Assembly: GCA_016710625.1 (NCBI GenBank)
Contig: JADJVK010000013.1
Location: 1-64,000, forward strand
Length of the DNA: 64,000 nucleotides
Reading direction: 5' to 3'
Source of the DNA: Saprospiraceae bacterium
GTDB lineage: Bacteria > Bacteroidota > Bacteroidia > Chitinophagales > Saprospiraceae
Shown in pieces: positions 45,596 to 54,729 of this stretch (its first letter is position 1; each line of letters starts with the position of its first letter). The position numbers and the translations under genes are program-made. The notes under the pieces are model-generated. The model saw nothing but the letters and a program-made list of their open reading frames with translations. It was not told where the DNA came from and made no database searches.

Positions 45596-45624
45596 TTTGT
45601 TTTTATCAAAAATATCTATCTTTG
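45596..45624 (+). promoter_or_regulatory. Promoter of glnN (TTTG ... TATCTTTG)
   Basis: TATCTTTG at 45617-45624 matches TAnnTTTG; TTTG at 45596-45599 is a -33 candidate with 17 bp spacing, slightly short. It lies about 47 bp before the ATG. Confidence 0.55.
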
Positions 45625-45670
45625 CACTCGATTTTCAAACCTATTTTTCTAAATTATACAATTTTTCAAA

Positions 45671-47869
45671 ATGGCTATCATTCGATTCAAAGCATTAGAA
45701 TCATCTCAAAACAGAACCATACCTACGGTTAAAACACCTGAAGGTAAAGTTTCAGAATATTATGGAAACAGAACTTTCAATGAGGAAGTGATGAAATCTC
45801 TTTTAAGCCCTGAAGCTTTCCAGAAAATCAGTCAGGCAATTCAGACAGGTTCGAAAATTGACAGAGATGCTGCTGATGAAGTGGCTGCGGCACTAAAATC
45901 TTGGGCAATTGGCAAAGGGGCTACCCATTACACCCACTGGTTCCAACCCTTAACTGGTGCGACTGCAGAGAAACATGATGCTTTTTTCGACATTGACCCT
46001 AGCAATGGAAAAGCAATTGAAAAATTTAAAGGTAGTGCATTAGTACAACAAGAACCAGATGCTTCTTCTTTCCCGAATGGGGGCATCAGAAATACTTTTG
46101 AAGCAAGAGGTTACACAGCTTGGGATCCTTCTTCTCCTGCTTTCATTATGGAAAATGCTGGAGGTACACATACCTTGTGTATCCCTTCCGTTTTTGTTTC
46201 TTACACTGGTGAAGCTTTGGATTATAAAACGCCATTATTAAAAGCTTTACATTTAGTAGATAAAGCGGCAACCGCTATCATGAAAGAATATTTTGATAGA
46301 AATGTAACTAAAGTGATTGCCACTTTAGGAGCGGAGCAGGAATATTTCATAGTAGATAAAGCTTTATTTAATGCAAGACCCGATTTGTCAATGGCGGGAA
46401 GAACAGTTTTCGGACACATCCCAGCCAAAGGGCAGCAGTTAGAAGACCACTATTTTGGGTCCATACCGAATCGAGTAAATGCTTTCATGGTGGATTTCGA
46501 GTTTGAAGCGATGAAATTGGGAATTCCTGTAAGAACTCGTCATAACGAGGTGGCACCTGGCCAATTTGAGGTAGCACCAACTTTTGAGGAAGTAAATTTG
46601 GCGGTTGACCACAATGCATTGTTGATGGATTTAATGTCAAAAGTGGCTGAAAAGCATGATTTGAAAGTACTTTTCCATGAAAAACCTTTTGCAGGGGTGA
46701 ATGGAAGTGGAAAACATAATAACTGGAGTTTGAGTACCGATAATGGTGTAAATATTTTAGGACCTAGCTCTAAACCAAAAGAGAATTTTAGATTCATCAC
46801 TTTTTTAGTCAATGTAGTTAAAGCTGTTCATGACAATGCTGATTTACTTAGAGCAAGTATCGCAACTGCTGGTAATGAGCATCGTTTGGGAGCAAATGAG
46901 GCTCCACCAGCTATAGTTTCTGTGTTTTTGGGTAGCGAATTGACAAGGGCTTTAGAAGAATTGGAGCAGCATTCTGAGATTTCTCTTGAAAAAGGCGATA
47001 ATGTATATTTAAAATTGGGCATTAATAAAATCCCATCTATTTTATTAGACAATACTGATAGAAACAGAACTTCACCTTTTGCTTTCACAGGTAACAAATT
47101 CGAATTTAGAGCGGTTGGTTCTTCTGCAAATTGTGCTTCGGCGATGATTATCATCAATACGATCATGGCGAATCAATTGAATCAGTTCAAATTGGATGTG
47201 GATGCAAGATTGGCAAATGGGGAGAAAAAGGAGTTAGCCATTGTTGAAGTATTAAAAGGTTATATTTCCAGTTCCAAAAAGATCTTATTTGAAGGAAATG
47301 GATATTCTGACGAATGGGTGGCAGAAGCAGCAAAAAGAGGCTTATCGAATATGAAATCTGCACCAGAAGCTTTAAGTGTGTATGTAAGAAAAGAGACCTT
47401 AGATTTGTTTGAAAGAAATAATATCTTCAATCATAGAGAAATGGAGGCGAGATATGAAATCGAATTAGAGAATTATATCAAAAAAATCCAAATCGAGGCA
47501 AGGGTTATAGGTGACTTAGCCATCAATCAAGTAATTGCTGCATCCTTAAAATATCAAAGCAAATTGGCTAGCAACGTAAAAACATTGTTAGACATTGGTA
47601 TGAAGAAAAAATCAGTGGAGTCCACAATGACTATCATCGAAAACATATCTGATTACTGCTCTGAAATTCAGGATATGGTTGAAAAAATGATTGAAGCCAG
47701 AAAAAAGGCAAACAACGTGGAAGACACTGTGAAGCGGGCAAAAATGTATTCCGAAGATGTCAAAGGCTATTTTGATAAAATCAGATACTTTGTGGACAAA
47801 TTGGAATTCATTGTGGACGATGAACTATGGCCACTAGTTAAATACAGAGAGTTATTAAATATCAAATAG
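45671..47869 (+). CDS. glnN: Glutamine synthetase, type III
   Basis: ATP-dependent ligation of ammonia to glutamate in the cytoplasm. 732 residues, the normal length for GSIII, which forms double-hexameric rings. Recognisable: the N-terminal GSIII region (YGNRTFNEEVMKSLL), THYTHWFQPLTG, ATLGAEQEYFIVD (metal-binding Glu), RTRHNEVAPGQFEVAPTFEE, GVNGSGKHNNWSLSTD, TSPFAFTGNKFEFRAVGSSANCASAM and a long C-terminal helical region ending VKYREL. Intact. A strong terminator follows. Expression is probably nitrogen-responsive, but no operator was identified. Confidence 0.97.
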   Translation: MAIIRFKALESSQNRTIPTVKTPEGKVSEYYGNRTFNEEVMKSLLSPEAFQKISQAIQTGSKIDRDAADEVAAALKSWAIGKGATHYTHWFQPLTGATAEKHDAFFDIDPSNGKAIEKFKGSALVQQEPDASSFPNGGIRNTFEARGYTAWDPSSPAFIMENAGGTHTLCIPSVFVSYTGEALDYKTPLLKALHLVDKAATAIMKEYFDRNVTKVIATLGAEQEYFIVDKALFNARPDLSMAGRTVFGHIPAKGQQLEDHYFGSIPNRVNAFMVDFEFEAMKLGIPVRTRHNEVAPGQFEVAPTFEEVNLAVDHNALLMDLMSKVAEKHDLKVLFHEKPFAGVNGSGKHNNWSLSTDNGVNILGPSSKPKENFRFITFLVNVVKAVHDNADLLRASIATAGNEHRLGANEAPPAIVSVFLGSELTRALEELEQHSEISLEKGDNVYLKLGINKIPSILLDNTDRNRTSPFAFTGNKFEFRAVGSSANCASAMIIINTIMANQLNQFKLDVDARLANGEKKELAIVEVLKGYISSSKKILFEGNGYSDEWVAEAAKRGLSNMKSAPEALSVYVRKETLDLFERNNIFNHREMEARYEIELENYIKKIQIEARVIGDLAINQVIAASLKYQSKLASNVKTLLDIGMKKKSVESTMTIIENISDYCSEIQDMVEKMIEARKKANNVEDTVKRAKMYSEDVKGYFDKIRYFVDKLEFIVDDELWPLVKYRELLNIK

Positions 47870-47886
47870 TTTGAATTTAAAATGTC

Positions 47887-47924
47887 AAAAGCCTGATGGA
47901 AGATTGTTTCTGTCAGGCTTTTTT
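47887..47924 (+). terminator. Rho-independent terminator after glnN
   Basis: AAAAGCCTGA (47887-47896) pairs with TCAGGCTTTT (47913-47922), ending in a run of T. It lies 18 bp after the glnN stop. Confidence 0.85.
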
Positions 47925-47928
47925 GGAG

Positions 47929-48178
47929 TTGTTGAGTTGTGGAGTTGTTGAGTTGTGGATTTGTTGAATTGGGAATTTGAATAAATTTGGTGAATTGGTG
48001 AAGATGTGAAGTAGATAGATGTGTTAATTTAAGTATTTGTATGATTTGTTAAAGTTGTAACTTACAATTCGGGATTCACAAATCAACAAAAACACAATTC
48101 AACAAACAAACACCCAATAAACAAAAAACTAAACAAATAAACTCCCGATTATTCGGGATAAACAAATCAACACATAAA
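47929..48178. repeat. Inverted AC/GT-rich intergenic repeat
   Basis: GTTGAGTTGTGGA-type units at 47929-47965 and CAACAAATCAACA-type text at 48075-48178 are approximate reverse complements. The words TTCGGGATTCAC and AAATCAACA also occur near 1.45-1.52 kb, and the AC-rich words near 28.4 kb. Confidence 0.5.
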
Positions 48179-48180
48179 CC

Positions 48181-48759
48181 TTATTTTTTCAATTTATTCA
48201 ATACCAACAACTTATAATAATTGAAGCAAAATAAATTGCCATAGCCAACAATAAGGATTTTTTCTAGGAGTTTTTGGAAAGGAAGATTTATGAAATAAAA
48301 TATTTTGGATATACCCATTTTTTCAATTTTGGACTGAAAACGGAGTAATTTAATTTCATTGAAATCAAATTGGTCTTTGTATTTTTCTTGAATTTTTACC
48401 AAATTCTCAATTCCTTGTTTGGTTTTTTGTAGAAAAATAGCATTCGAATCAAACACGGTATTGATGACAGGATTGTCTATTTGATCGACTTTTATTCCAT
48501 TTTTTCTTAAATTCATCCCCATCAATGTATCTTCGTGCCCATAACCTTTTATCGATTCGTCAAAAGGAAAATGTTTCAAAATTGCTTTTTTTATTAAGAA
48601 GTTTCTAGTGATAAAAATCAAATTTTCATGACGGTATTTGGCATCTGATTCCTCCACTTCCTTGCTGTAAATCCATCTCAAATTGTAATTCCTTTCAGGT
48701 TTTTGGATATTACTTTTACTCCCACCACAAACTACATCTCCCCAACCTCTTGGATCCAA
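48181..48759 (-). CDS. Glycosyltransferase family 2, fragment 2 of 2
   Basis: C-terminal 190 residues of a GT2 enzyme. YRHENLIFITRNFLIKKAILKHFPFDESIKGYGHEDTLMGMNLRKNG is the usual acceptor-side segment with the E-D motif (GHEDT). The C-terminal part is helical and basic and may touch the membrane. The first eight or so residues (MDPRGW) are out of frame: one C missing from the run at 48740-48743 joins the fragments as WIQEVGGDVVCGGS. The whole protein would be 293 residues. Confidence 0.8.
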   Translation of the reverse strand: MDPRGWGDVVCGGSKSNIQKPERNYNLRWIYSKEVEESDAKYRHENLIFITRNFLIKKAILKHFPFDESIKGYGHEDTLMGMNLRKNGIKVDQIDNPVINTVFDSNAIFLQKTKQGIENLVKIQEKYKDQFDFNEIKLLRFQSKIEKMGISKIFYFINLPFQKLLEKILIVGYGNLFCFNYYKLLVLNKLKK

Positions 48760-49061
48760 TCAATATAATTACTTAAAAATGAGTCTGGTACACTTACATC
48801 ACAGTCGAGAAATAATAAATATTCGTGTTGAGCATATTGCAAAAAGAGATTTCTTATTTTAGATCTCCCAATATTTTCACTCAATTCAATATTTACTACT
48901 TTGGATGCAATCGATTGATTTTTAGCAAGAATTTCTTGGTTAGATGCATCATCAATCAACACTATTTCAATAGGAACCTCCAATGACATCATTTGTCGAT
49001 GCAATTCATCCACTAATTCTACTACAACCTCATTGAAAACAGGAATACAAATCGACAACAT
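48732..49061 (-). CDS. Glycosyltransferase family 2, fragment 1 of 2
   Basis: N-terminal GT-A fold: MLSICIPVFNEVVVELVDEL (nucleotide-sugar binding), IEIVLIDDASN, ENIGRSKIRNLFLQYA and the D-x-D metal site in LLFLDCDVSVPDSFL. It transfers a sugar from a nucleotide sugar to an unknown acceptor, in the cytoplasm. The final residues EVGEM precede the frameshift stop. Its start lies 26 bp after the stop of the lipoprotein gene, so the two could be cotranscribed. Confidence 0.82.
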   Translation of the reverse strand: MLSICIPVFNEVVVELVDELHRQMMSLEVPIEIVLIDDASNQEILAKNQSIASKVVNIELSENIGRSKIRNLFLQYAQHEYLLFLDCDVSVPDSFLSNYIDWIQEVGEM

Positions 49062-49086
49062 TAATTATTGATTATCAAAATATTAA

Positions 49087-49623
49087 CTACTTTAATTTTT
49101 TCAAAACCAAAGTAACATCTTTATTTACTAAATGAAATTCTTTGCTAGATTTTGCTTCTAAATCAAACTCCTGCTGGATTTTCCCTTCTTTATCATAAAT
49201 GCAAAATTTGCCATTTTCCACTCCCCATTTAACACCTTTTGAAGAAAAATCAATATTTGTTGAAGAATTGTAGGCAATGGTACCATCTTCATTTAACGTC
49301 ACCTCCATATCCACCATTTTAACGATTGAATCTGCCAAACCAATGCCTAAAGAAGCTGCTCCTGTTGCGATTTTTGCAACGCCATCCACAATTGAAGAAA
49401 TTCCCTGCCTCAAATCCTCATCTTCAATATCTTTTTGAATATCCGCTTTTGCTTTCTCGATATCCTCTTTTGCTCCGTTCAACGATTTATTGATTTCATC
49501 TTTTTTATCACTTGCCAAATCAACTGAAACTTTATAAGTTCCAACTAGTGATTTTTGTTTAATATTATCCATTTTGCAAGCAAAAAAAGAGCTAAAAATT
49601 AATGCAATTACTAAAATTCTCAT
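49087..49623 (-). CDS. Lipoprotein of unknown function
   Basis: 178 residues with a lipoprotein signal (lipobox SFFAC, Cys16). After KSLVGTYKVSVDLASDKKDEIN comes a Lys/Glu-rich helix (NGAKEDIEKAKADIQKDIED), a glycine/alanine-rich amphipathic stretch (IVDGVAKIATGAASLGIGLADSIVKMV) and a lipocalin-like C-terminal sheet (MEVTLNEDGTIAYNSS, GVKWGVENGKFCIYDKEG, EFHLVNKDVTLVLKKLK). The ends resemble small copper-resistance/lipocalin-like 'GTY...' proteins of Bacteroidota, with a helical insert. Function unknown. Confidence 0.65.
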   Translation of the reverse strand: MRILVIALIFSSFFACKMDNIKQKSLVGTYKVSVDLASDKKDEINKSLNGAKEDIEKAKADIQKDIEDEDLRQGISSIVDGVAKIATGAASLGIGLADSIVKMVDMEVTLNEDGTIAYNSSTNIDFSSKGVKWGVENGKFCIYDKEGKIQQEFDLEAKSSKEFHLVNKDVTLVLKKLK

Positions 49624-49914
49624 GGTTTTTTTCTTTCAAATATAATCCATTATTAATGATAACTGATATTTATTAGATAAAATAATATTTTTTCAGGATG
49701 AATTACTGACAAATAGTCTTTTATATGTCATTTTCAAATTTTATTTTTTTTAAATTACGCTATTTAGGTAAAAAATATCATCTTTGTTGAATACATTTTC
49801 TCGAAAATTGTATCTATATTGATTACACAAAAACTTTGTTCTAAAAGGAATTCAAAAGTACCTTTTCAAATTTTGTGCAATCGAAATTAAAGTATTCAAT
49901 CTTATTTATATATT

Positions 49915-50844
49915 ATGAAAAAATTCATTTTATTTTTCTATCTATTTGTTAATCAATTGGTTAATGCACAATCCGATCTTTACGAATTGGTCAATCCTTT
50001 CATAGGTACTGGTGGACATGGACATACTTATCCAGGTGCTAGCTTACCATTCGGAATGGTTCAGCTAAGCCCAGATACTCGACTGACTGGTTGGGACGGA
50101 TGTAGTGGCTATCATTATTCTGATACAGATATCTATGGATTTTCTCATACCCATTTGAGTGGGACTGGGATTGAGGATTATTGCGATATTCTTTTGCAAC
50201 CGACCACTGGTGATGTGGCTTGGATAAATGAAAGCTACAAATCTGCTTTTTCCCACAAAAATGAGGAAGCTCATGCTGGATATTATAAAGTAAAATTGGA
50301 TAAATATAATATTGATGTGGAGCTAACTTCCACATTAAGGACTGGTATTCATCAATATACATATCCAAAAAATGCTAAATCGACTAATATATTATTGGAT
50401 TTATACCATAGAGATATAGTCTTAAATTCTTCTTTGAAAATAGTAGATGATTATACCATCACTGGGCTTCGACAGTCAAAATCTTGGGCACAAAACCAGT
50501 ATGTTTTTTTTGCGATGAAATTCTCTAAACCCATAAAATCTTTTGTGGTTCAGAATGGAATTAAGACAAATTCAGATAAGTCAAACGTTGGACAATCATT
50601 GAAAGCCTATTTCACATTTGAGTTAGATAAAAGTAGAAAATTAGTCACCCAAGTCGCAATTAGTGGTGTGGACGAAGCAGGTGCATTAAAGAATTTAAAA
50701 GCTGAATCTGTAGAAAACAATTTTGATAAAGCAAGAAAAAATGCTGAAAATCAATGGAATACGGAGCTTGGCAAAATAAAAGTAAGTGGTGGATCTAAAG
50801 AAAACAAATCGTATTTTACACCTCATTATATCATACTTTATTGA
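49915..50844 (+). CDS. GH92 alpha-mannosidase, fragment 1 of 2 (N-terminal domain)
   Basis: Signal peptide (cleavage near VNAQ, about residue 19) and the N-terminal beta-sandwich of glycoside hydrolase family 92: LVNPFIGTGGHGHTYPGA, PFGMVQLSPDTR, GYHYSDTDIYGFSHTHLSGTG and EDYCDILLQPTTG. The frame breaks at the T run 50814-50817, where one T is missing: SYF-YTSLYHTLLNPNLYQDVDG is the expected continuation. The full protein is 972 residues. GH92 enzymes are calcium-dependent exo-mannosidases acting on N-glycans or mannans, here periplasmic or at the surface. Confidence 0.9.
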   Translation: MKKFILFFYLFVNQLVNAQSDLYELVNPFIGTGGHGHTYPGASLPFGMVQLSPDTRLTGWDGCSGYHYSDTDIYGFSHTHLSGTGIEDYCDILLQPTTGDVAWINESYKSAFSHKNEEAHAGYYKVKLDKYNIDVELTSTLRTGIHQYTYPKNAKSTNILLDLYHRDIVLNSSLKIVDDYTITGLRQSKSWAQNQYVFFAMKFSKPIKSFVVQNGIKTNSDKSNVGQSLKAYFTFELDKSRKLVTQVAISGVDEAGALKNLKAESVENNFDKARKNAENQWNTELGKIKVSGGSKENKSYFTPHYIILY

Positions 50845-52832
50845 ACCCAAATCTTTACCAAGATGTGGATGGACAATACAGAGGAACTGATTTGAAAATC
50901 CATAAAACTGAGGGATATACCAATTATAGTGTCTTTTCACTTTGGGATACTTATAGGGCTCTGCATCCTTTAATGACCATCATCAATCGAAATAAAACTG
51001 TCGATTGGGTAAAAACATTTTTAGATCAAGATGAAAAAGGAGGCATGCTTCCAGTATGGGAATTAAGTGGTAATGAAACCAATTGCATGATTGGATACCA
51101 TTCAGCCTCAGTAATTTATGATGCCTACAAAAAGGGAATTACGAATTTTAATGCAAGAGCAGCCCTTTTTGCCATGCTAAGATATGCAGAAAGCAAAAAA
51201 GTTGGATTGTCTCAATATACAAAAGAAGGCTTTATCTCGAATGATTTCGAATCTGAATCCGTGTCCAAAATGCTAGAATATGCTTACGATGATTGGTGTA
51301 TCGCTATGTTAGCCAAGGACTTAGGAGAGTCGGACACCTACAGTAGATTTATTGCAAGAGCTCAAAATTATAAAAATGCTTTTGACCAAAAAACTAAATT
51401 TATGAGAGGCAAGTTAGGGGCGATTTGGTACTCACCATTCGATCCGAAAGAAATCAACAATTTCTTTACAGAAGGTAATAGTTGGCAATATTCCTTCTCT
51501 GTCCCTCAAGATATCAAAGGCATGATTGAATTGTATGGAGGCAAGAAAAGTTTTGAGCAAAAATTGAATGAATTATTTTCTACAGACTCCAAAACAACCG
51601 GAAGAGACCAAAGTGATGTCACTGGACTTATTGGACAATATGCTCATGGCAACGAACCAAGCCATCACATTGCTTTTTTGTATTATTTCTTGGGAAAACC
51701 TAATTTGACTCAAAATCTAGTAAATCAGATTAACCAGAATTTTTATACCAATAATCCTGATGGTTTGATTGGCAATGAGGATTGTGGGCAAATGAGTGCT
51801 TGGAATGTATTGACTACCATAGGTTTATATGACATTTGTCCAGGAAATGGCAATTACCTAATGTTGGTTCCACAATTTGATAAAATAACCCTAAATTTAG
51901 AAAATGGAAAAAAATGGGAAATTGAAGTAAAAAAGGCATCATCAAACTCAAAATATATAGACAAAGTGATGATTAACAATGGAAACTACACCTTGTCATA
52001 TTTGAATTACAATAAAATCAATGAAGGGGGTAAAATCGTCTATTATTTAGTCGATCAACCTAGTGAGTGGGGTACTCAGGAATTTGCAATTCCATATTCT
52101 GAAATTGATGCAACTTTAGTAAAAGTTCCTGTTTTCAACACTGATTCGAAGAAGTTCAGGGGAGAAAAGTTAATTGAAATCGAATCGACAGAGCCCAATA
52201 GTAAACTATTTTATGTGATAGTTACTAATAATATAGAACCGAAAAGGTTTGAATATAAAGAATATGAAAAACCTTTTTACATCACTGAAACATGTAAAGT
52301 TTATACTTATTGCAAAAAAGGTAGAAATTCTTCACAATTCATTCACCAAAAATTTTATAAAATCCCGTCCGATAAATCCATTAAAATATTATCTGATGTA
52401 AATCCAATGTACACCGCTGGAGGACCAGATGCTTTGATAGATGGAATAGTTGGAGAAACAAACTTCAAAACAGGGGATTGGCAAAGTTATGTGGGCACTG
52501 ATTTTACAGCAATCATAGACCTAAAGGAGCCTAGACAAGTGAATCAGCTATCTATCCATGTACTGCAAGATGTTGGGGCTTGGATTTGGATGCCCAAATA
52601 TGTACAATTTTTCAGTAGTGATGATGGGGTGAACTTTAAAGAAATTGGGCAAGAAGACAATGCTGTTTCAGATAAAAATTATACTCCTACTCAACAAAAT
52701 TTAGGAGGAAAAGCTGATGTAAAAACCAGATTTATCAAAATATTTGCAAAAAATTATGGTAATGTTCCTGACTGGCATCCTGGCAAAGGGGGAAAAGCTC
52801 ATTTATTTATTGATGAAATAATTGTAAATTAA
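50841..52832 (+). CDS. GH92 alpha-mannosidase, fragment 2 of 2 (catalytic and discoidin-like domains)
   Basis: The (alpha/alpha)6 catalytic domain: QDVDGQYRGTDLKIH, YSVFSLWDTYRALHPLMTI, GGMLPVWELSGNETNCMIGYH, GNEPSHHIAFLYYF and GNEDCGQMSAWNVLTTIGLY, all strongly conserved in GH92 and including its acid/base and calcium residues. Residues after about 545 form a discoidin/F5-8C-like domain (GGPDALIDGIVG...DWQSYVGTDFTAIIDL...VNQLSIHVLQD...YVQFFSSDDGVNF...TRFIKIFAKN), probably for glycan binding. The ATG at 50841 is internal to the intact gene. No SusC/SusD pair is adjacent. Confidence 0.92.
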   Translation: MNPNLYQDVDGQYRGTDLKIHKTEGYTNYSVFSLWDTYRALHPLMTIINRNKTVDWVKTFLDQDEKGGMLPVWELSGNETNCMIGYHSASVIYDAYKKGITNFNARAALFAMLRYAESKKVGLSQYTKEGFISNDFESESVSKMLEYAYDDWCIAMLAKDLGESDTYSRFIARAQNYKNAFDQKTKFMRGKLGAIWYSPFDPKEINNFFTEGNSWQYSFSVPQDIKGMIELYGGKKSFEQKLNELFSTDSKTTGRDQSDVTGLIGQYAHGNEPSHHIAFLYYFLGKPNLTQNLVNQINQNFYTNNPDGLIGNEDCGQMSAWNVLTTIGLYDICPGNGNYLMLVPQFDKITLNLENGKKWEIEVKKASSNSKYIDKVMINNGNYTLSYLNYNKINEGGKIVYYLVDQPSEWGTQEFAIPYSEIDATLVKVPVFNTDSKKFRGEKLIEIESTEPNSKLFYVIVTNNIEPKRFEYKEYEKPFYITETCKVYTYCKKGRNSSQFIHQKFYKIPSDKSIKILSDVNPMYTAGGPDALIDGIVGETNFKTGDWQSYVGTDFTAIIDLKEPRQVNQLSIHVLQDVGAWIWMPKYVQFFSSDDGVNFKEIGQEDNAVSDKNYTPTQQNLGGKADVKTRFIKIFAKNYGNVPDWHPGKGGKAHLFIDEIIVN

Positions 52833-52896
52833 TTGTTATTTTGTGACTATCTATAATAATAACGTATTAAAGATATAACAAATAAATATTAATTTT

Positions 52897-53712
52897 ATGG
52901 AGAAGTATTTTGATATACAGAACATGACTTCTGTAATAATGGCTTATTTGCCAAAAGTCATTGGTGCAATTCTTACCATTATCATTGGATTCTGGATTGC
53001 CAAAGTTGTTTCAAAAATTATTCAAAAAGCCCTTTTGAGGAATCATGTTGACACTGGAGTTCAAAAATTCCTTTGCTCACTGGTTAGTACTGGTATCAAA
53101 ATCATGACAATGATTGCTGCAGCAGGAATGTTCGGTTTCGAAACTACCTCATTTGTTGCTATCATCAGTGCTCTAGCATTTTCAGTAGGATTAGCTCTTC
53201 AAGGAAGCCTTGGTCATTTTGCAAGTGGCGTTTTATTGCTTGTTTTCAAACCATTTAAAACTGGAGATTTAGTTGAAATTGGAGGCGGAAAAACAGGAAC
53301 TGTTTGTGACATTCAGATCTTTAATACAGTTTTAGAAACGCTAGACAATAAAAGAATTATCATTCCAAATGGTGTCATTACAAGTAATGTGATAACCAAT
53401 ATTTCTGGTCAAGGTACTATTGGAGTGGAGCTAAGCTTCAAAATAGGACATGAAAACAATATTGAAACTGTAAGAAAAATTATTTGTGATGTAGCAAATA
53501 GCTGCCCTTATGTTTTGAAAGATCCTGCTACAACAGTTTCAGTTGCTTCTTTAGATGATAATATGGTAAAACTAGCGACTAGACCTTTTTGCAACAGTGA
53601 TAAATATTGGGATACGTACTTTTATATAAATGAAGGAGTGAAAGTTGCTTTCGATAAAGCTGGAATTAAAATGCCAACTCCGGGTATGAATATAAATTTA
53701 ATAAAAGAATAG
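52897..53712 (+). CDS. mscS: Small-conductance mechanosensitive channel (MscS family)
   Basis: 271 residues, similar in size to E. coli MscS. Three N-terminal membrane segments (about 13-35, 57-77 and 84-110); the pore helix is the Gly/Ala-rich SVGLALQGSLGHFASGVLLLV, followed by the family signature FKPFKTGDLVEIGG and the beta domain (NKRIIIPNGVITSNVITNIS). Opens under membrane tension to release solutes during osmotic downshock. Intact; followed by a shared terminator. Confidence 0.95.
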   Translation: MEKYFDIQNMTSVIMAYLPKVIGAILTIIIGFWIAKVVSKIIQKALLRNHVDTGVQKFLCSLVSTGIKIMTMIAAAGMFGFETTSFVAIISALAFSVGLALQGSLGHFASGVLLLVFKPFKTGDLVEIGGGKTGTVCDIQIFNTVLETLDNKRIIIPNGVITSNVITNISGQGTIGVELSFKIGHENNIETVRKIICDVANSCPYVLKDPATTVSVASLDDNMVKLATRPFCNSDKYWDTYFYINEGVKVAFDKAGIKMPTPGMNINLIKE

Positions 53713-53728
53713 ATTTGATTGCTATAAT

Positions 53729-53770
53729 AAAACTGGTGTCTGAATCTTTAAAAAATTCAGGCACCGTTTT
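53729..53770. terminator. Bidirectional terminator between mscS and the DUF5777 gene
   Basis: Left arm 53729-53745 (AAAACTGGTGTCTGAAT) and right arm 53755-53770 (ATTCAGGCACCGTTTT) pair with one bulge and one G-U. A and T runs at the ends allow termination from both sides. Confidence 0.75.
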
Positions 53771-53779
53771 ATCTATATT

Positions 53780-54667
53780 TTAGTTATCCAAATTTTTTGG
53801 TTTGTACACTGTAAATACTCTTGAAACATTAAATCCAAATCGTATATCTCCATTGCTCCACTTTCCAGTAGTTTCTGTCAACACATTTCTTGTATCTGTT
53901 CCGCTAGAATTCGTAAAGAATAATTGGAAAACATGTCCACCTGTCTCAATATCAAAACCTATAGAAAGTGAATTGACATATGCTGAAGATAATTGATTTG
54001 GAAGGTTATAGAAATATTCTACATTAACTGCAATCCTTTTGCTCAACTTTTGTCTTGCACCGATTCCAATTAAATATACATCATTCTTTTCAGCTTTCGT
54101 TTTCACGTAATTTCTATGCACTAAAGTTGGCATTAATTGAACTGTAGTTCCTTCGCCAAATTTTCTTGCAATCAACAATTGATGTGTATAATAAGCTCTT
54201 AACCAATCTCTTGACAAATATGCAATGTCACTAGTTTTAGCAGTTTTATAATCCATCGTTGCAGCATAACTTAGACTGATAGGCATATTTCTAGCACCAG
54301 TTGATTGACGAAGAATTTTATATTTCAAAAAGCCATCATAGACTTTTTCATAACTATTTCTACCCACACCAATATTCAATCTATCGGTTAATCCATACTC
54401 AAAACCAAAACGGATAAAAGCTTGATCGATACCAAACAAATCATAAAAGCCGCCATTTAGGGGACCAAAACGGTGATTTATTTTAAAATCCAAAACACCT
54501 TTTGAATTATTTTCGATAGATAAAGTATTGATTATCCTAGTAGTTTTGAAAGAAGCAGTTGCATAATCTATTGTTTTTTCTTCACCCAATAATGACAACA
54601 TATCATCTTGAGCATTGACAACAATAAATCCACAAGCAACTAAAATGAAGGTATAAATTTTTTTCAT
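53780..54667 (-). CDS. DUF5777 outer-membrane beta-barrel protein
   Basis: 295 residues. Signal peptide (cleavage near VNAQ, about residue 20). The mature part has the DUF5777 pattern: TIDYATASFKTTRIINTLSIEN, GVLDFKINHRFGPLNGGFYDLFGIDQAFIRFGFEYGLTDRLNIGVGRNS, then alternating strands and a C-terminal VSRVFTVYKPKNLDN. Last gene of a minus-strand cluster with YceI and a small cytochrome c, an association I recall from other Bacteroidota. Possibly a pore or electron-carrier partner; function unproven. Confidence 0.85.
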   Translation of the reverse strand: MKKIYTFILVACGFIVVNAQDDMLSLLGEEKTIDYATASFKTTRIINTLSIENNSKGVLDFKINHRFGPLNGGFYDLFGIDQAFIRFGFEYGLTDRLNIGVGRNSYEKVYDGFLKYKILRQSTGARNMPISLSYAATMDYKTAKTSDIAYLSRDWLRAYYTHQLLIARKFGEGTTVQLMPTLVHRNYVKTKAEKNDVYLIGIGARQKLSKRIAVNVEYFYNLPNQLSSAYVNSLSIGFDIETGGHVFQLFFTNSSGTDTRNVLTETTGKWSNGDIRFGFNVSRVFTVYKPKNLDN

Positions 54668-54682
54668 ATTATATAAAATATT

Positions 54683-54714
54683 GAATCCGACAAGGGTTCA
54701 ATCTTGTCGGATTC
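54683..54714 (-). terminator. Hairpin between yceI and the DUF5777 gene
   Basis: A perfect 12-bp stem (GAATCCGACAAG/CTTGTCGGATTC) with an eight-base loop. The following minus-strand sequence is only A/T-mixed, so it may attenuate read-through rather than fully terminate, lowering DUF5777 relative to YceI. Confidence 0.7.
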
Positions 54715-54729
54715 GATTAAATGATTAAT

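Larger units (their letters stand above)
47870..48180. other. Convergent intergenic region with terminator and repeats
   Basis: 311 bp with no gene. Contains the terminator at 47887-47924 and repeat text: GTTGAGTTGTGG units (47929-47960), then the complementary CAACAAAAACAC/CAACAAACAAAC text (48080-48115), with TTCGGGAT words in between and after. The two halves are partly complementary and could pair into a large hairpin. Confidence 0.5.

Noticed and set aside
49915..52832. Polysaccharide utilisation locus around GH92
   Set aside because: No SusC/SusD pair, other glycosidases or sensor lie next to it; neighbours are MscS and a lipoprotein.
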